Source: Marinomonas rhizomae
Lineage (GTDB): Bacteria > Pseudomonadota > Gammaproteobacteria > Pseudomonadales > Marinomonadaceae
Assembly: GCF_024397855.1 (NCBI RefSeq)
Contig: NZ_CP073343.1
Span: 2,418,001-2,482,000, forward strand
Direction: 5' to 3'
DNA length: 64,000 nt
Shown piece by piece: positions 44,177 to 52,992 of the stretch. The translations under genes and the position numbers were made by a program. The notes under the pieces are model-generated. The model was not told the origin of the DNA. It saw only the letters and a program-made list of their open reading frames with translations, and ran no database searches. Each line of letters opens with the position of its first letter. The first letter of the stretch is position 1.

Positions 44177-45541
44177 CTATAAATAGTAAGAAATGATTTT
44201 CGATTTGAATGAGGTCATCGTAAGCTCGTTTAGAACTGTCAACTTCAATAGATCATGATCGTTACTCAAGATAAATTCACCAAGGTTAGTTTCTGGTGTC
44301 AACACGTCGTCTTTGTAAGAGTCTCGACTACCATCATTTGTTGAGCTTGGAGTTTCTATACTATTCAGCAGCTCTTCTGTTTTTTGGTAGTTGTAAGTGC
44401 CTGGAATTGCTTTGTTCAGCCGTTCTGCGAACTCCACTAAATTTGGTTCCGCCAACATGTACATATTGGCGACAGGTGACTGATCTTTAGTCATTCGTAT
44501 GATTCGCCCAAGGATCTGACGGAAGTAAAGTTCAGTTGTGACATCGGTAAGACTACAGCAAACTTGCAGCCTTGGTATGTCTGTCCCTTCGCTGATCATA
44601 GCAATACTGATTATCCATTCGCTGTTGTCTTTGCGGAAATGGTTAATGAGTTCTGGTGAGTCATCATGCCTACAAGATACTAAAGTAGACTCTTTATTGA
44701 AGTGGTCCAATAGAATCGATTGAATCTGTAAAGCATGTTCGTATGAAGATGCGACTATTAAGCCGCCCGCATTAGGTGAGCTCTTTCTAAAAATATTCAG
44801 CCGATGAACGCTTAATGAAAGTAAGTGCTTGATAACTTCAGGATGTCTGATCACAGTTTGATAGCTTACTTCACCTTCGCTTAGCAATGACTGCAAGCTG
44901 GTGTAGGTTTCAAGTTTCCCCAATCCTTTTACTGTCACTTTTTCAATATCAATTGCAGTAATTTGAGGCATCCTACAGACCTTGTCTTTTATTGCATCAA
45001 CAAGATCGTACGAGTAGTCACAAATAATGTTGCCTTCTGGATCTGAGTATTTAGCGAATGAAATTGGAAGAGTGTCAGTACGCCAGGGTGTGCCAGTAAG
45101 TGACAACGTATAAGTCGCTAAATGCTGTATCGTGGAGAGAAGCTGTAATCCCCATGCATTTGCTGGAGACTCACCATTACCGGCGCAATGGTGTATTTCA
45201 TCAAAAATGACCAAGACTCTAGTAGCAGCAAGATCATTGATTAACTCAGCTGCATTGCTAAGAGAATGATAAGTTCGTGATGCTCCGATTGCCCCAAGTC
45301 TGCCATTAAACTTTCGCTTCAATGCTTTCTCAAATGTTTCTTGAATGCTCTGTGAAACGATTCGAGAAGGGGAAAAGCATACTACATAGTCGATATAGCC
45401 ATTGTTGATAAGAGCTTTTGCTATATGCGCTGCAAGCAGGGTTTTACCCGCACCAGGGGAAGCCAATACTAAGAATTGAGATTGCTTCTTATATGATGTT
45501 ACTGCTTGAGAGAGACACTGTTCTTGCCATGCCCTAAGCAT
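44177..45541 (-). CDS. SF2 DEAD/DEAH-box helicase (ResIII-like)
   Basis: 454 residues. Walker A ASPGAGKTLLA (27-37), motif II FDEIHHCAG (about 113-121), motif III LTGTPWRTD, motif VI region ELYFRQILGRIIRMT (about 340). The tail (about 400-454) is unrelated to known domains. The start overlaps the stop of the 175-residue gene (TAATG), so the two form one unit, divergent from an XRE regulator with paired operators. Likely a two-component nucleic-acid-processing or defence module; I cannot place it in a named system. Confidence 0.8.
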   Translation of the reverse strand: MLRAWQEQCLSQAVTSYKKQSQFLVLASPGAGKTLLAAHIAKALINNGYIDYVVCFSPSRIVSQSIQETFEKALKRKFNGRLGAIGASRTYHSLSNAAELINDLAATRVLVIFDEIHHCAGNGESPANAWGLQLLSTIQHLATYTLSLTGTPWRTDTLPISFAKYSDPEGNIICDYSYDLVDAIKDKVCRMPQITAIDIEKVTVKGLGKLETYTSLQSLLSEGEVSYQTVIRHPEVIKHLLSLSVHRLNIFRKSSPNAGGLIVASSYEHALQIQSILLDHFNKESTLVSCRHDDSPELINHFRKDNSEWIISIAMISEGTDIPRLQVCCSLTDVTTELYFRQILGRIIRMTKDQSPVANMYMLAEPNLVEFAERLNKAIPGTYNYQKTEELLNSIETPSSTNDGSRDSYKDDVLTPETNLGEFILSNDHDLLKLTVLNELTMTSFKSKIISYYL

Positions 45542-46068
45542 TACATATTCCCCTCAGGTTGAGTCGTTTGAATAATCTTTTTGATGGCGTTTAATCGACC
45601 GTAGAACCTTGTCGCTTTCTCTCTAGACTCATCTAGCAATTTCAAAATAGCTGGTCGCTTATGTGGGAATAGTCCTAAATATTCCTGATAAGCATCAATC
45701 TCTCCCAACAGTAGTTTTAATTCAGCATTGGCTTTCTTTTCTTCATCTAGAAGATGCACCTCATTTGAACTTTGACTTGTATCTATAGTTTCTTCGTCTG
45801 ACAGCTCACGAGGGCTTCTGTTTAGCATTAAAATCAATTCAGAAGTAAGGTGATAGGTTCGAGCATTCCGCTCTCCACTAGCGCTTAGGAGGCTTTTAGA
45901 CGTCAGTCTGTTAACGTTCCTTGCTACTAGTCTAGTGGATTGGACTGTATCTAGGCCTGTTGTATTTGATGCTAATTGAATGAGTTCTTTTCGTCTGATG
46001 CTGGTTCCTTCCACGCGCTGTAAGAGTTCTTTGAACTGTTTATTCAAAGAAAATGGTTTAGATATCAT
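45541..46068 (-). CDS. Hypothetical partner protein of the SF2 helicase
   Basis: 175 residues. The N-terminal ~70 residues (RRKELIQLASNTTGLDTVQSTRLVARNVNRLTSKSLLSASG) look like a winged-helix DNA-binding domain; the C-terminal part is a coiled coil (EEKKANAELKLLLGEIDAYQEYL). It may be the DNA-binding subunit of the helicase pair. First gene after the XRE-controlled divergent promoter. No family known to me. Confidence 0.6.
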   Translation of the reverse strand: MISKPFSLNKQFKELLQRVEGTSIRRKELIQLASNTTGLDTVQSTRLVARNVNRLTSKSLLSASGERNARTYHLTSELILMLNRSPRELSDEETIDTSQSSNEVHLLDEEKKANAELKLLLGEIDAYQEYLGLFPHKRPAILKLLDESREKATRFYGRLNAIKKIIQTTQPEGNM

Positions 46069-46092
46069 GTTTATGTCTCAAAAAACTATAAA

Positions 46093-46109
46093 ACTTAGGA
46101 TTGCTAAGT
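46093..46109. promoter_or_regulatory. XRE operator-like palindrome, copy 1
   Basis: ACTTAG-GATTG-CTAAGT, 6-bp arms, 5-base spacer, 25 bases upstream of the 175-residue gene start. Confidence 0.7.
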
Positions 46110-46126
46110 ATACAGAAATAAGTAAA

Positions 46127-46143
46127 ACTTAGACAATCTAAGT
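46127..46143. promoter_or_regulatory. XRE operator-like palindrome, copy 2
   Basis: ACTTAG-ACAAT-CTAAGT, identical arms to copy 1, centre-to-centre distance 34 bp, just upstream of the XRE gene. Two equal sites in one divergent promoter suggest cooperative repression. Confidence 0.7.
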
Positions 46144-46170
46144 ACATGAGACTTTAAAGATGAAACTACT

Positions 46171-46548
46171 TTGTCAGAGAACCCAATACCACTTCGGCTT
46201 AAACAAGCTCGTAAGAACATCGGCATATCCCAAAAAGACCTTGGGATCAAAATAGGTATGGACGCAAGTTCTGCTAGTGGCCGTATGAATCACTATGAGA
46301 AAGGACGGCATTCGCCTGATCTCGAAACGCTGAGAAAAATTGCTCAAGAACTCAACGTCCCGCTGAACTACTTTTTGTGTGAAGACGACCTAAGTGCAGA
46401 ACTGGCCTGCTTAATCTCCCGCTTGGACGATACAACCAAGAAAGCATTAATCACCGAACTGGAGAAGCTAGAAAGCCTAGATCTAGAAAATATTGTTGAG
46501 CAACGTAAAGAGTCATCTGAAATGGATATGGATATCAAAGATTTGTAA
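46171..46548 (+). CDS. XRE-family transcriptional regulator
   Basis: 125 residues: helix-turn-helix at residues ~8-62 (LKQARKNIGISQKDLGIKIG, YEKGRHSPDLETLRKIAQEL) and a helical C-terminus ending in acidic residues. The start is a TTG (no ATG fits the frame). It is divergent from the helicase pair; the two ACTTAG-N5-CTAAGT sites between them are probably its operators. Nearest gene to the right end of the island. Confidence 0.85.
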   Translation: MSENPIPLRLKQARKNIGISQKDLGIKIGMDASSASGRMNHYEKGRHSPDLETLRKIAQELNVPLNYFLCEDDLSAELACLISRLDDTTKKALITELEKLESLDLENIVEQRKESSEMDMDIKDL

Positions 46549-46698
46549 TTTATGTTGATTAATAATAGATCTACTTTTCGAGAAATTGATGAACAATAAA
46601 AGCCAACTATATATGGACAAACTCTCACTCAAAAAGTCCATTAAATTATAAAAAATACGGACTAGTAAAAAAGCCACCCCCCCTTGAATTACAAGGTG

Positions 46699-47559
46699 TT
46701 AGCTAAGTCCACAAATCAATAACGAGCTAGTAGGAGGATTGGTGGCGATCACATCAATATTACTGTCCCAGTTCGCCAGCGGCTGGCTCAGGGTATTGCC
46801 ATGACGAATTTGCACGGGCACTTCAATACCATGCAACATCATATTGGTGATGCACAATAAATGCGGCAGCTGCTTTTTTTCTACGCCGTGTATCTGCTTT
46901 TGTAAGGTTTGATGATCTTCCGTGGTCTGCACATAACGGTCTTTTACATGATCAAAACTGCAAGCAAGAAAGCCGCCCGTGCCTGCGGCAGGGTCCATGA
47001 TACTTTCCCCTAGTTTGGGGTCGAGGCGGTTGACGATGAATTGAGTCACGGCACGAGGTGTATAAAATTCCCCTGCGTTGCCCGCACTTTGCAAATCGCG
47101 CAGAATTTGCTCGTAGATATCACCAAACAGATGGCGTTCTTGGGAATCGGTAAAATCGATTTCGTTAAGTTTGTTGATCACCTGACGCAGCAAGGTGCCG
47201 TTTTTCATGTAATTGTAAGCATCACTAAAGGCTTCTTTAACCACAAAACCACGAGGATTACGGTCTCGGGTGGCATCAAGGTTTTTCATGTCAGGGAACA
47301 GATCATCATTGATGAAATCGAGCAGATCGTCGCCAGTAATGCCTTCGGGGTTGGTCGCCCAGTTACGCCATAGGTAATTTTCTGGAATGGGTGCTTGATA
47401 AGCATCGTCCTGTTCAAAGGCTAGTTCTTCTTCTTGGGCATCAAAAATCTTTAGAAATAGTAACCATGACATTTGACCAAGGCGTTGGGCGTCGCCGTCT
47501 ACACCGGCGTCTTTGCGCATAATGTCTTGGATGGATTTGATGACAGTCGTGATGGACAT
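46699..47559 (-). pseudogene. hsdM: hsdM, N-terminal fragment (gene split by genomic island)
   Basis: Residues 1-275 of a type I methyltransferase: N-terminal helices (TTVIKSIQDIMRKDAGVDGD), GEFYTPRAVTQF, SAM motif DPAAGTGGFLACSF, and motif IV stopping at VIATNPP. The next residues (TSSLLICGLS, then stop) come from island DNA. The C-terminal remainder lies at 21,644-22,309. The ATG at 47,559 starts the SITTVIK homology. The fragment keeps the SAM site but lost the aromatic half of NPPF and all after it. Confidence 0.92.
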
Positions 47560-47588
47560 AATTTTCTCTATTGCATTTGTTCGAAATG

Positions 47589-47623
47589 ATTGCACTCAAG
47601 CCAAATACTGGCTTGAGTGCAAT
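47589..47623. repeat. 14-bp perfect inverted repeat between hsdR and hsdM
   Basis: ATTGCACTCAAGCC and GGCTTGAGTGCAAT, seven-base loop, in the 81-base gap between hsdR stop and hsdM start. No T-run follows, so it may be an RNA processing or stability hairpin that sets relative expression of R and M, or the trace of a small mobile repeat. Confidence 0.7.
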
Positions 47624-47640
47624 ATGAATTGGGGTTGGTG

Positions 47641-50103
47641 TTATGCGCTTTGATCTTGATAAAGCTCGTCTTCTAATGCTTTCACCGCGTCATAATAGGT
47701 TTCTTTTTTGCCATCGAAGCCTTTTTTAATAATTTCCTGCACACGCCCGAACTGGTCGAACGGCGCGACTTTAAGTACTTGTATATTTTCTATTTCCGCT
47801 ACACCGGCATCGGCGTATTTATCGAGCAAACGACTAAGCACTTCTTGTGCCACGCCATCATAGCGCGTGAAGTAGTTACGCTTTTTCACTTGGTTAGCGC
47901 GCTCTTTTCGAGTCAGCGGCGGCTGATCATATACGATATGGCAAATCATATCGAATGGATCTATTTCTTTTCCTACTTCCTGTTCGAGTAATTCCCAAAT
48001 CACTCCGCACTCTTCCAGCTCATCAATAATGGCTTGTTTACGTTCTGCCGCTTGCCATGTTCTGACAAACTCATCGAGAGAAGCAAAACGCTTCGCTAAC
48101 GTTTTGCGAGTGTAGTCTTTGAAGGATTCGGTCACCAGTTTGCCGTCGGTATCATAATATTGTACCCGCTCTGCGAGGGCTTTCACTTGCACACCGTTCA
48201 CATGAAATTTGCGTGGTTTATCATCAGTCCAGTCGGCATCACCCAGTTGGTAATCTTCACGATGACCGTTTTGGTAATCACCTTGGGGCTCTTGAATGCT
48301 ATCTGGGTCTATGCTGTCATCTTGACTCAGGTCGACCTCTTCACCATCGTGGATCATTTCATCAAGAAGAGCGTCATCAGCAAAATCTTCTGGCTTACTG
48401 ACTTTAATTTGCTCTGGATCTCCATCAAAGCGCGGATCAGCAAACAGCTCAGTGGCCTTTTTAAAGTCCAATATGGTAAACCAAAGCTTATTGTATTCCT
48501 GATCAATACGTGTACCACGACCAATAATTTGTTTGAACTTGGTCATAGACTGTATGCCTTGATCGAGCACGATCAACTTACAGGTTTTAGCATCGACACC
48601 TGTGGTCATTAGTTCCGAGGTGGTAGCAATCACGGGATAAGATTCTTTTCGGTTAGTAAAATAACTTAGCTGATCTTTGCCCTCTTTTTCGTCCCCGGTA
48701 ATGCGCATCACATACTTGTCATTTTTCGCCACCTGTTCAGGATTAAGGTTAACCAAAGCTCGGCGCATGCGTTCGGCATGATCGATGTTGTTACAAAACA
48801 CGATGGTCTTCGCCATAGGATCAGTGCGTTTTAAATAGTTGGTCACAGTTTGTGCCACCAACTGGGTGCGCTCGTCGATTATAAGGTTACGGTCAAAGTC
48901 TTTTTGGTTATAGATTCGGTCATCTACCAAATAGCCATCTTTATCTAGCCGCCCCTTCTCTGGTCGCCAGCCTTGTACATCCACATCAATGTCGACACGC
49001 ATCACTTTATAGGGTGCAAGGAAGCCATCTTCGATACCTTGTTTAAGGGAATAGGTATAAATCGGCTCGCCAAAGTATTCGATATTCGATACGTCTTCGG
49101 TTTCTTTCGGAGTGGCTGTTAAACCAATTTGTGTCGCGCTGCTAAAGTGGTCGAGAATGTCACGCCAGTTGCTGTCTTCTGCGGCGCTGCCTCGATGGCA
49201 CTCATCAATCACAATCAAATCAAAAAAATCAGGAGAAACCTTTTTATAGACTTTTTGTATCTCTTCCGTGCCTGTCATACCCTGATACAGACCAAGGTGA
49301 ATTTCATAAGCAGGGTCAATTTTATGGCCTTTAATTTTGGTCATGGCCGTACCAAATGGCTGAAAGTCGTTGATAAAAGTTTGATCGATTAAGGCATTAC
49401 GGTCAGCCAAGAATAAGATGCGTTTTTTTTGCTTGGCTTTCCATAAACGCCAAATAATTTGAAAGGCTGTGTAGGTTTTCCCTGTTCCTGTGGCCATGAC
49501 CAATAACAGGCGATTTTGACCTTTGGCAACCGCCTCTATGGAACGGTTAATGGCTTGCATCTGGTAATAACGGGGCGCTTTGCCCTCGCCATCGTTGTGG
49601 TAACTTTGTGTCACTAAGGGAAGCTGGTCGTTACGATAGCCTTTCCATTCACAAAATTTTGCCCAAAGCTGCTCGCAACTAGGGAAATCATCCAGCGCTA
49701 TCTCGCTTTCAACTTGGTTTGAATTGGTTTTATCATGAAATAAAAAGCCATTACCGTTACTGGCAAAAGCAAAAGGCACACCCAATCGTTCGGCATAGTC
49801 CAAGGATTGTTGAATACCATGACCAACAGAATATTGATTGGACTTGGCTTCTATCACCGCCAGCGGCATACCGTCTTTATAAAAAAGTGCAATATCGGCT
49901 CTTCTCGCCTTTTGACGCGCTGCCACTTGACCTCGCACCACCACCTTACCATCTGTAACTGGGAACTCTTGTCGTATCTGTGTACGATCATCCCAACCAG
50001 CATTTTTAACAGCGGGCAGAATAAATTTCGTGATGATGTCGGTTTCTGATAATTTTGCTTTATTAATACCTGAGGCCATGCCACCTATCCGCTGCAACTC
50101 CAT
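47641..50103 (-). CDS. hsdR: Type I restriction enzyme R subunit HsdR
   Basis: 820 residues. RecB-like nuclease region with [10 protein letters not shown]...AVIEAKSN (about 70-90), Walker [10 protein letters not shown], motif [20 protein letters not shown], and motif [11 protein letters not shown]. Length and order fit EcoEI/EcoKI-type R subunits. AGGA lies seven bases before the ATG at 50,103. First gene of hsdR-hsdM-hsdS. With hsdM cut, the complex should not modify or recognise DNA, so HsdR is expected to be inactive (type I restriction needs M and S). Confidence 0.93.
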   Translation of the reverse strand: MELQRIGGMASGINKAKLSETDIITKFILPAVKNAGWDDRTQIRQEFPVTDGKVVVRGQVAARQKARRADIALFYKDGMPLAVIEAKSNQYSVGHGIQQSLDYAERLGVPFAFASNGNGFLFHDKTNSNQVESEIALDDFPSCEQLWAKFCEWKGYRNDQLPLVTQSYHNDGEGKAPRYYQMQAINRSIEAVAKGQNRLLLVMATGTGKTYTAFQIIWRLWKAKQKKRILFLADRNALIDQTFINDFQPFGTAMTKIKGHKIDPAYEIHLGLYQGMTGTEEIQKVYKKVSPDFFDLIVIDECHRGSAAEDSNWRDILDHFSSATQIGLTATPKETEDVSNIEYFGEPIYTYSLKQGIEDGFLAPYKVMRVDIDVDVQGWRPEKGRLDKDGYLVDDRIYNQKDFDRNLIIDERTQLVAQTVTNYLKRTDPMAKTIVFCNNIDHAERMRRALVNLNPEQVAKNDKYVMRITGDEKEGKDQLSYFTNRKESYPVIATTSELMTTGVDAKTCKLIVLDQGIQSMTKFKQIIGRGTRIDQEYNKLWFTILDFKKATELFADPRFDGDPEQIKVSKPEDFADDALLDEMIHDGEEVDLSQDDSIDPDSIQEPQGDYQNGHREDYQLGDADWTDDKPRKFHVNGVQVKALAERVQYYDTDGKLVTESFKDYTRKTLAKRFASLDEFVRTWQAAERKQAIIDELEECGVIWELLEQEVGKEIDPFDMICHIVYDQPPLTRKERANQVKKRNYFTRYDGVAQEVLSRLLDKYADAGVAEIENIQVLKVAPFDQFGRVQEIIKKGFDGKKETYYDAVKALEDELYQDQSA

Positions 50104-50264
50104 TTAACTTCCTAATATAACGAAAGTTTTGTGTAAAGCCGAGCGTATTTGGAAAGTTAGCTGAGAATTGAATTTTCAGTTTCCGCTTTCTTCCCTAGGC
50201 CTGCATGAGTATGCTTGTAAACCAAGATAATCTGGGATCCGCTCTACCGCTTTAAGGATTGATA

Positions 50265-51185
50265 ATGAACGCTTTGTTGAGCTTCTTCACTAATCGTATT
50301 CACTCTAATGCCTATGCCTTACTGATTTTATGTACCCTGTTTTGGGGCGGCAATACTATTGCTGGCCGTCTGGCGATTGCTCAGGTCTCACCCTTATCCG
50401 TGGTGTCTCTACGCTGGTTGATTGTGAGTAGCGTGATGCTGTTCTTTTATGGCCGCCAGGTACGTCAGGAATGGCATCTGCTGCGTCCCCATTTGCTAAA
50501 AATGGTGCTGATGGCGACTTTGGGCTTCACTTGTTTTAACTCCCTGTTTTATATTGCCGCTTATCAAACCACCGCCATTAATATCGGCATCATCCAAGGC
50601 AGTGTGCCAGTACTGGTCCTGATTGGAGCCATGTCGCTGTATCGAGAAAAAGTCCGTCTTTTACAGGCCATTGGCATTATCCTCACCCTACTGGGGGTGA
50701 CTTTGGTAGCCACTCGGGGCCATTTGAATAAGCTTCTAGAACTGTCTATTAATCCGGGGGACGGCTATATATTGATAGCCTGTGTTTGCTATGCCATCTA
50801 CACCTTGGCCCTACGCAGTAAACCAAACGTCTCCGCCATGGTGTTCTTTACTGTTTTGTCCTGTATTGGTGCCATCACGGCCCTGCCCGCCCTGGCCTAT
50901 GAAATAGCCACTGGCGCGGCCTACTGGCCCACCCCGAAAGGCTGGCTGATTGTGCTGTATATTTCCTTCTTTCCCTCGCTGATCTCTCAGGTGTTTTTTA
51001 TGCGCGGGGTAGAGTTAATCGGCCCTGCCAGAGCCGGGGTGTTTATTAATTTTGTACCGATTTTCGCGCCCATTTTAGCCGTGCTACTGCTGCACGAAAC
51101 ATTCCATGTTTACCATGCGATCGCCTTGGCTATGGTACTGGCGGGAATCTGGCTGTCGGAACGTAAAAAACGAGTGATCACATAA
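50265..51185 (+). CDS. EamA/RhaT-family (DMT) membrane transporter
   Basis: 306 residues, ten hydrophobic helices in two EamA repeats (LILCTLFWGGNTIAGRLAI in the first, YILIACVCYAIYTLALRS in the second). The DMT signature helix order fits metabolite exporters. Good ribosome site (AAGGA) before the ATG at 50,265. Isolated gene; substrate unknown. Confidence 0.87.
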   Translation: MNALLSFFTNRIHSNAYALLILCTLFWGGNTIAGRLAIAQVSPLSVVSLRWLIVSSVMLFFYGRQVRQEWHLLRPHLLKMVLMATLGFTCFNSLFYIAAYQTTAINIGIIQGSVPVLVLIGAMSLYREKVRLLQAIGIILTLLGVTLVATRGHLNKLLELSINPGDGYILIACVCYAIYTLALRSKPNVSAMVFFTVLSCIGAITALPALAYEIATGAAYWPTPKGWLIVLYISFFPSLISQVFFMRGVELIGPARAGVFINFVPIFAPILAVLLLHETFHVYHAIALAMVLAGIWLSERKKRVIT

Positions 51186-51278
51186 TAAGCTATCACCTAT
51201 TAATAAATGTTGGATGAACTGATCACTGGGACAGATAACAGCGTTTGAGCTCGTGACTATGTCATGATCAGAAGAAAA

Positions 51279-51309
51279 AATACTGACCGATTTCGGATTG
51301 GTCAGTATT
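51279..51309 (-). terminator. Terminator of the amidohydrolase gene (minus strand)
   Basis: AATACTGACC and GGTCAGTATT pair across 11 bases. On the minus strand TTTTTTCTTC follows the stem. Confidence 0.65.
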
Positions 51310-51313
51310 AATA

Positions 51314-51349
51314 ACATCAAGCTGAATGACAATGCTTTCAGCTTGATGT
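51314..51349 (-). repeat. 13-bp inverted repeat near the amidohydrolase stop
   Basis: ACATCAAGCTGAA / TTCAGCTTGATGT, 10-base loop. Adjacent to the terminator above; may be part of a double terminator for converging genes. Confidence 0.5.
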
Positions 51350-51377
51350 CATAGGAGGCTAATTTCGATCAAGATCG

Positions 51378-52790
51378 TTAACCCGCAACCAATTGTTTGG
51401 CGCAGGCTTTATGTTTTTCCATTAATGCTTGGATGTCTAAGCCGATGATTTGCCCCTCTTTAACCCTCCATTGACCACCAATCATGACATGCTCGGCTTT
51501 TTCGGCACCGCATAGTAGTAATGCGGCGATTGGATCGTGGCTCCCTGAGAACCTTAGTTCGTCCAGTTTATAAAATGCCAGATCCGCCTGTTTTCCTGGG
51601 GCTATTTCGCCAATGTCATTACGCCCTAATAATGTCGCAGAACCTTTCGTCGCCCAGCCAAGCACTCGCTCTGGGGTAATTTTTTCAGCACCGTATTTAA
51701 GACGTTGGAGATACAGCGCTTGTCTGGCTTCGTACATCATATTGGAAGCGTCATTGGACGCAGAGCCATCCACGCCAAGGCCAATATGAGCACCTTCTTC
51801 ACTGAGGTCTAACGTAGGGCATATTCCAGAGGCCAAGCGCATATTAGAAACCGGACAATGACAAATCCCTACGCCTGCTGCTCCCAGTCGTTGGATCTCT
51901 TGCGCGTTAAAATGAATGCCATGGGCCAACCAAGTTCTGTTAGTCAACCAGCCAACGCTGTCCAAATAATCCACGGTACGTAACCCAAAGGTCTTTAGGC
52001 AAAAGTCTTCTTCGTCCAATGTTTCGGCTAAATGAGTGTGTAAACGCACGTCTTCCTGTTGCGCTAATAATGCGCTGTCCGCCATTATCTCTCGAGTAAC
52101 GGAAAAAGGAGAACACGGTGACAGTGCGATTTGAATCTGCGCGCCCTCGCCTCGCTCATGGTATTGCTTAATTAAACGCTGGCTGTCGGCCAATATGACA
52201 TCACCGCTTTGCACTGTGTGCTGCGGTGGTAAGCCGCCTTCTTTTTCCCCTAAGCTCATTGATCCTCGGGTCAACATGGCCCGCATGCCAAGTTGTTTAA
52301 CCACATCAACTTGCACATCTATCGCGTCTTCCATGCCCGTTGGGAAAAGGTAATGATGATCTGCCGCAGTGGTACAACCCGACAACAGTAACTCGGCCAT
52401 GGCAACTTGTGATGCCAATGACAGCGCCTCTGGCGTAAGTCGGGCCCATACTGGATAAAGCGTTTTGAGCCAAGGAAATAAAGGTTCGCTAACAACCGGT
52501 CCCCAAGCACGAGTGAGAGTCTGATAAAAATGATGGTGGGTATTAATTAGCCCGGGCAAGATAACCAGCTCACTGGCGTCGATCACCTCATCCACTGGAT
52601 ACGCGGGTAACTGACCCAATGCCAGCACTTCTTTAATTTGGGTATTTTCAATAACAATACCACCACGCGCATCAAGCTCATTGGCCGTAAAGCACGCAAG
52701 GGGTTGTTTAATCCAAATACGTTTAGATGAAGAGTGAAGTGGCTTTTTAAGGTCTTGTTGAGAAATGTTATTTGGCTGTGTCGCAGACAT
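51378..52790 (-). CDS. Amidohydrolase, 8-oxoguanine deaminase-like
   Basis: 470 residues. Metal ligands: PGLINTHHHFYQ (H85-H87), the His in THLAETLDEED, HGIHFN and the Asp in GLGVDGSASND. PWLKTLYPVWARLTPEALSLAS is typical of the AtzB/8-oxoguanine deaminase branch (COG0402). The start at 52,790 has AAGGAG at six bases; an upstream frame is rejected. Likely deaminates an oxidised guanine or another N-heterocycle. Separated from the BCCT operon by a terminator. Confidence 0.82.
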   Translation of the reverse strand: MSATQPNNISQQDLKKPLHSSSKRIWIKQPLACFTANELDARGGIVIENTQIKEVLALGQLPAYPVDEVIDASELVILPGLINTHHHFYQTLTRAWGPVVSEPLFPWLKTLYPVWARLTPEALSLASQVAMAELLLSGCTTAADHHYLFPTGMEDAIDVQVDVVKQLGMRAMLTRGSMSLGEKEGGLPPQHTVQSGDVILADSQRLIKQYHERGEGAQIQIALSPCSPFSVTREIMADSALLAQQEDVRLHTHLAETLDEEDFCLKTFGLRTVDYLDSVGWLTNRTWLAHGIHFNAQEIQRLGAAGVGICHCPVSNMRLASGICPTLDLSEEGAHIGLGVDGSASNDASNMMYEARQALYLQRLKYGAEKITPERVLGWATKGSATLLGRNDIGEIAPGKQADLAFYKLDELRFSGSHDPIAALLLCGAEKAEHVMIGGQWRVKEGQIIGLDIQALMEKHKACAKQLVAG

Positions 52791-52936
52791 AGCAGGCTCC
52801 TTGATGTTGAGTATCGTCAATTTGCCAGCTCAGTTATGCCCTGTCTGCTGATCCAGGGGCGTTTAAGAAACGCATGTCTTTACTCTACACAAAATTAAAT
52901 ATGATGCAAATTAAGTAGCTAACAAGACGCGAACTA

Positions 52937-52968
52937 AAAATGGCCTAGCGAAAGGGCTAAGCCATTTT
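52937..52968 (-). terminator. Terminator downstream of the BCCT gene
   Basis: AAAATGGCCTAGC pairs with GCTAAGCCATTTT (one mismatch), followed on the minus strand by a T-run. Lies 25 bases beyond the BCCT stop codon. Confidence 0.75.
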
Positions 52969-52992
52969 GTTTACTGAAGTGAAGTTATCTAG

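Larger units (their letters stand above)
22311..46731. mobile_element. 24.4-kb genomic island inserted in hsdM
   Basis: Boundaries are set by the two halves of hsdM: homology stops within the NPP codons at about 46,733 and resumes at 22,309. The junctions share ATCC(T/A)CC, the likely crossover. Left-end genes are three tyrosine recombinases and a TnpC-like protein, the mobilisation module of Tn554-like or recombinase-trio elements. Cargo comprises a methyltransferase-helicase-nuclease operon, a Gabija-like pair, antitoxin-like genes, umuDC and a helicase/XRE locus. Near each end, inside the core, is an imperfect inverted match (CTAG followed by TTAT-GATT-GT-GA). Replication or conjugation genes were not seen. 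Confidence 0.88.

Noticed and set aside
44177..46068. Hachiman-type system (HamA-HamB)
   Set aside because: The small partner does not look like DUF1837 (HamA) and the helicase is much shorter than HamB.
46670..46690. Run of eight C near the island end as a regulatory element
   Set aside because: A single homopolymer with no supporting structure. It may be relevant only as a potential sequencing-error site.
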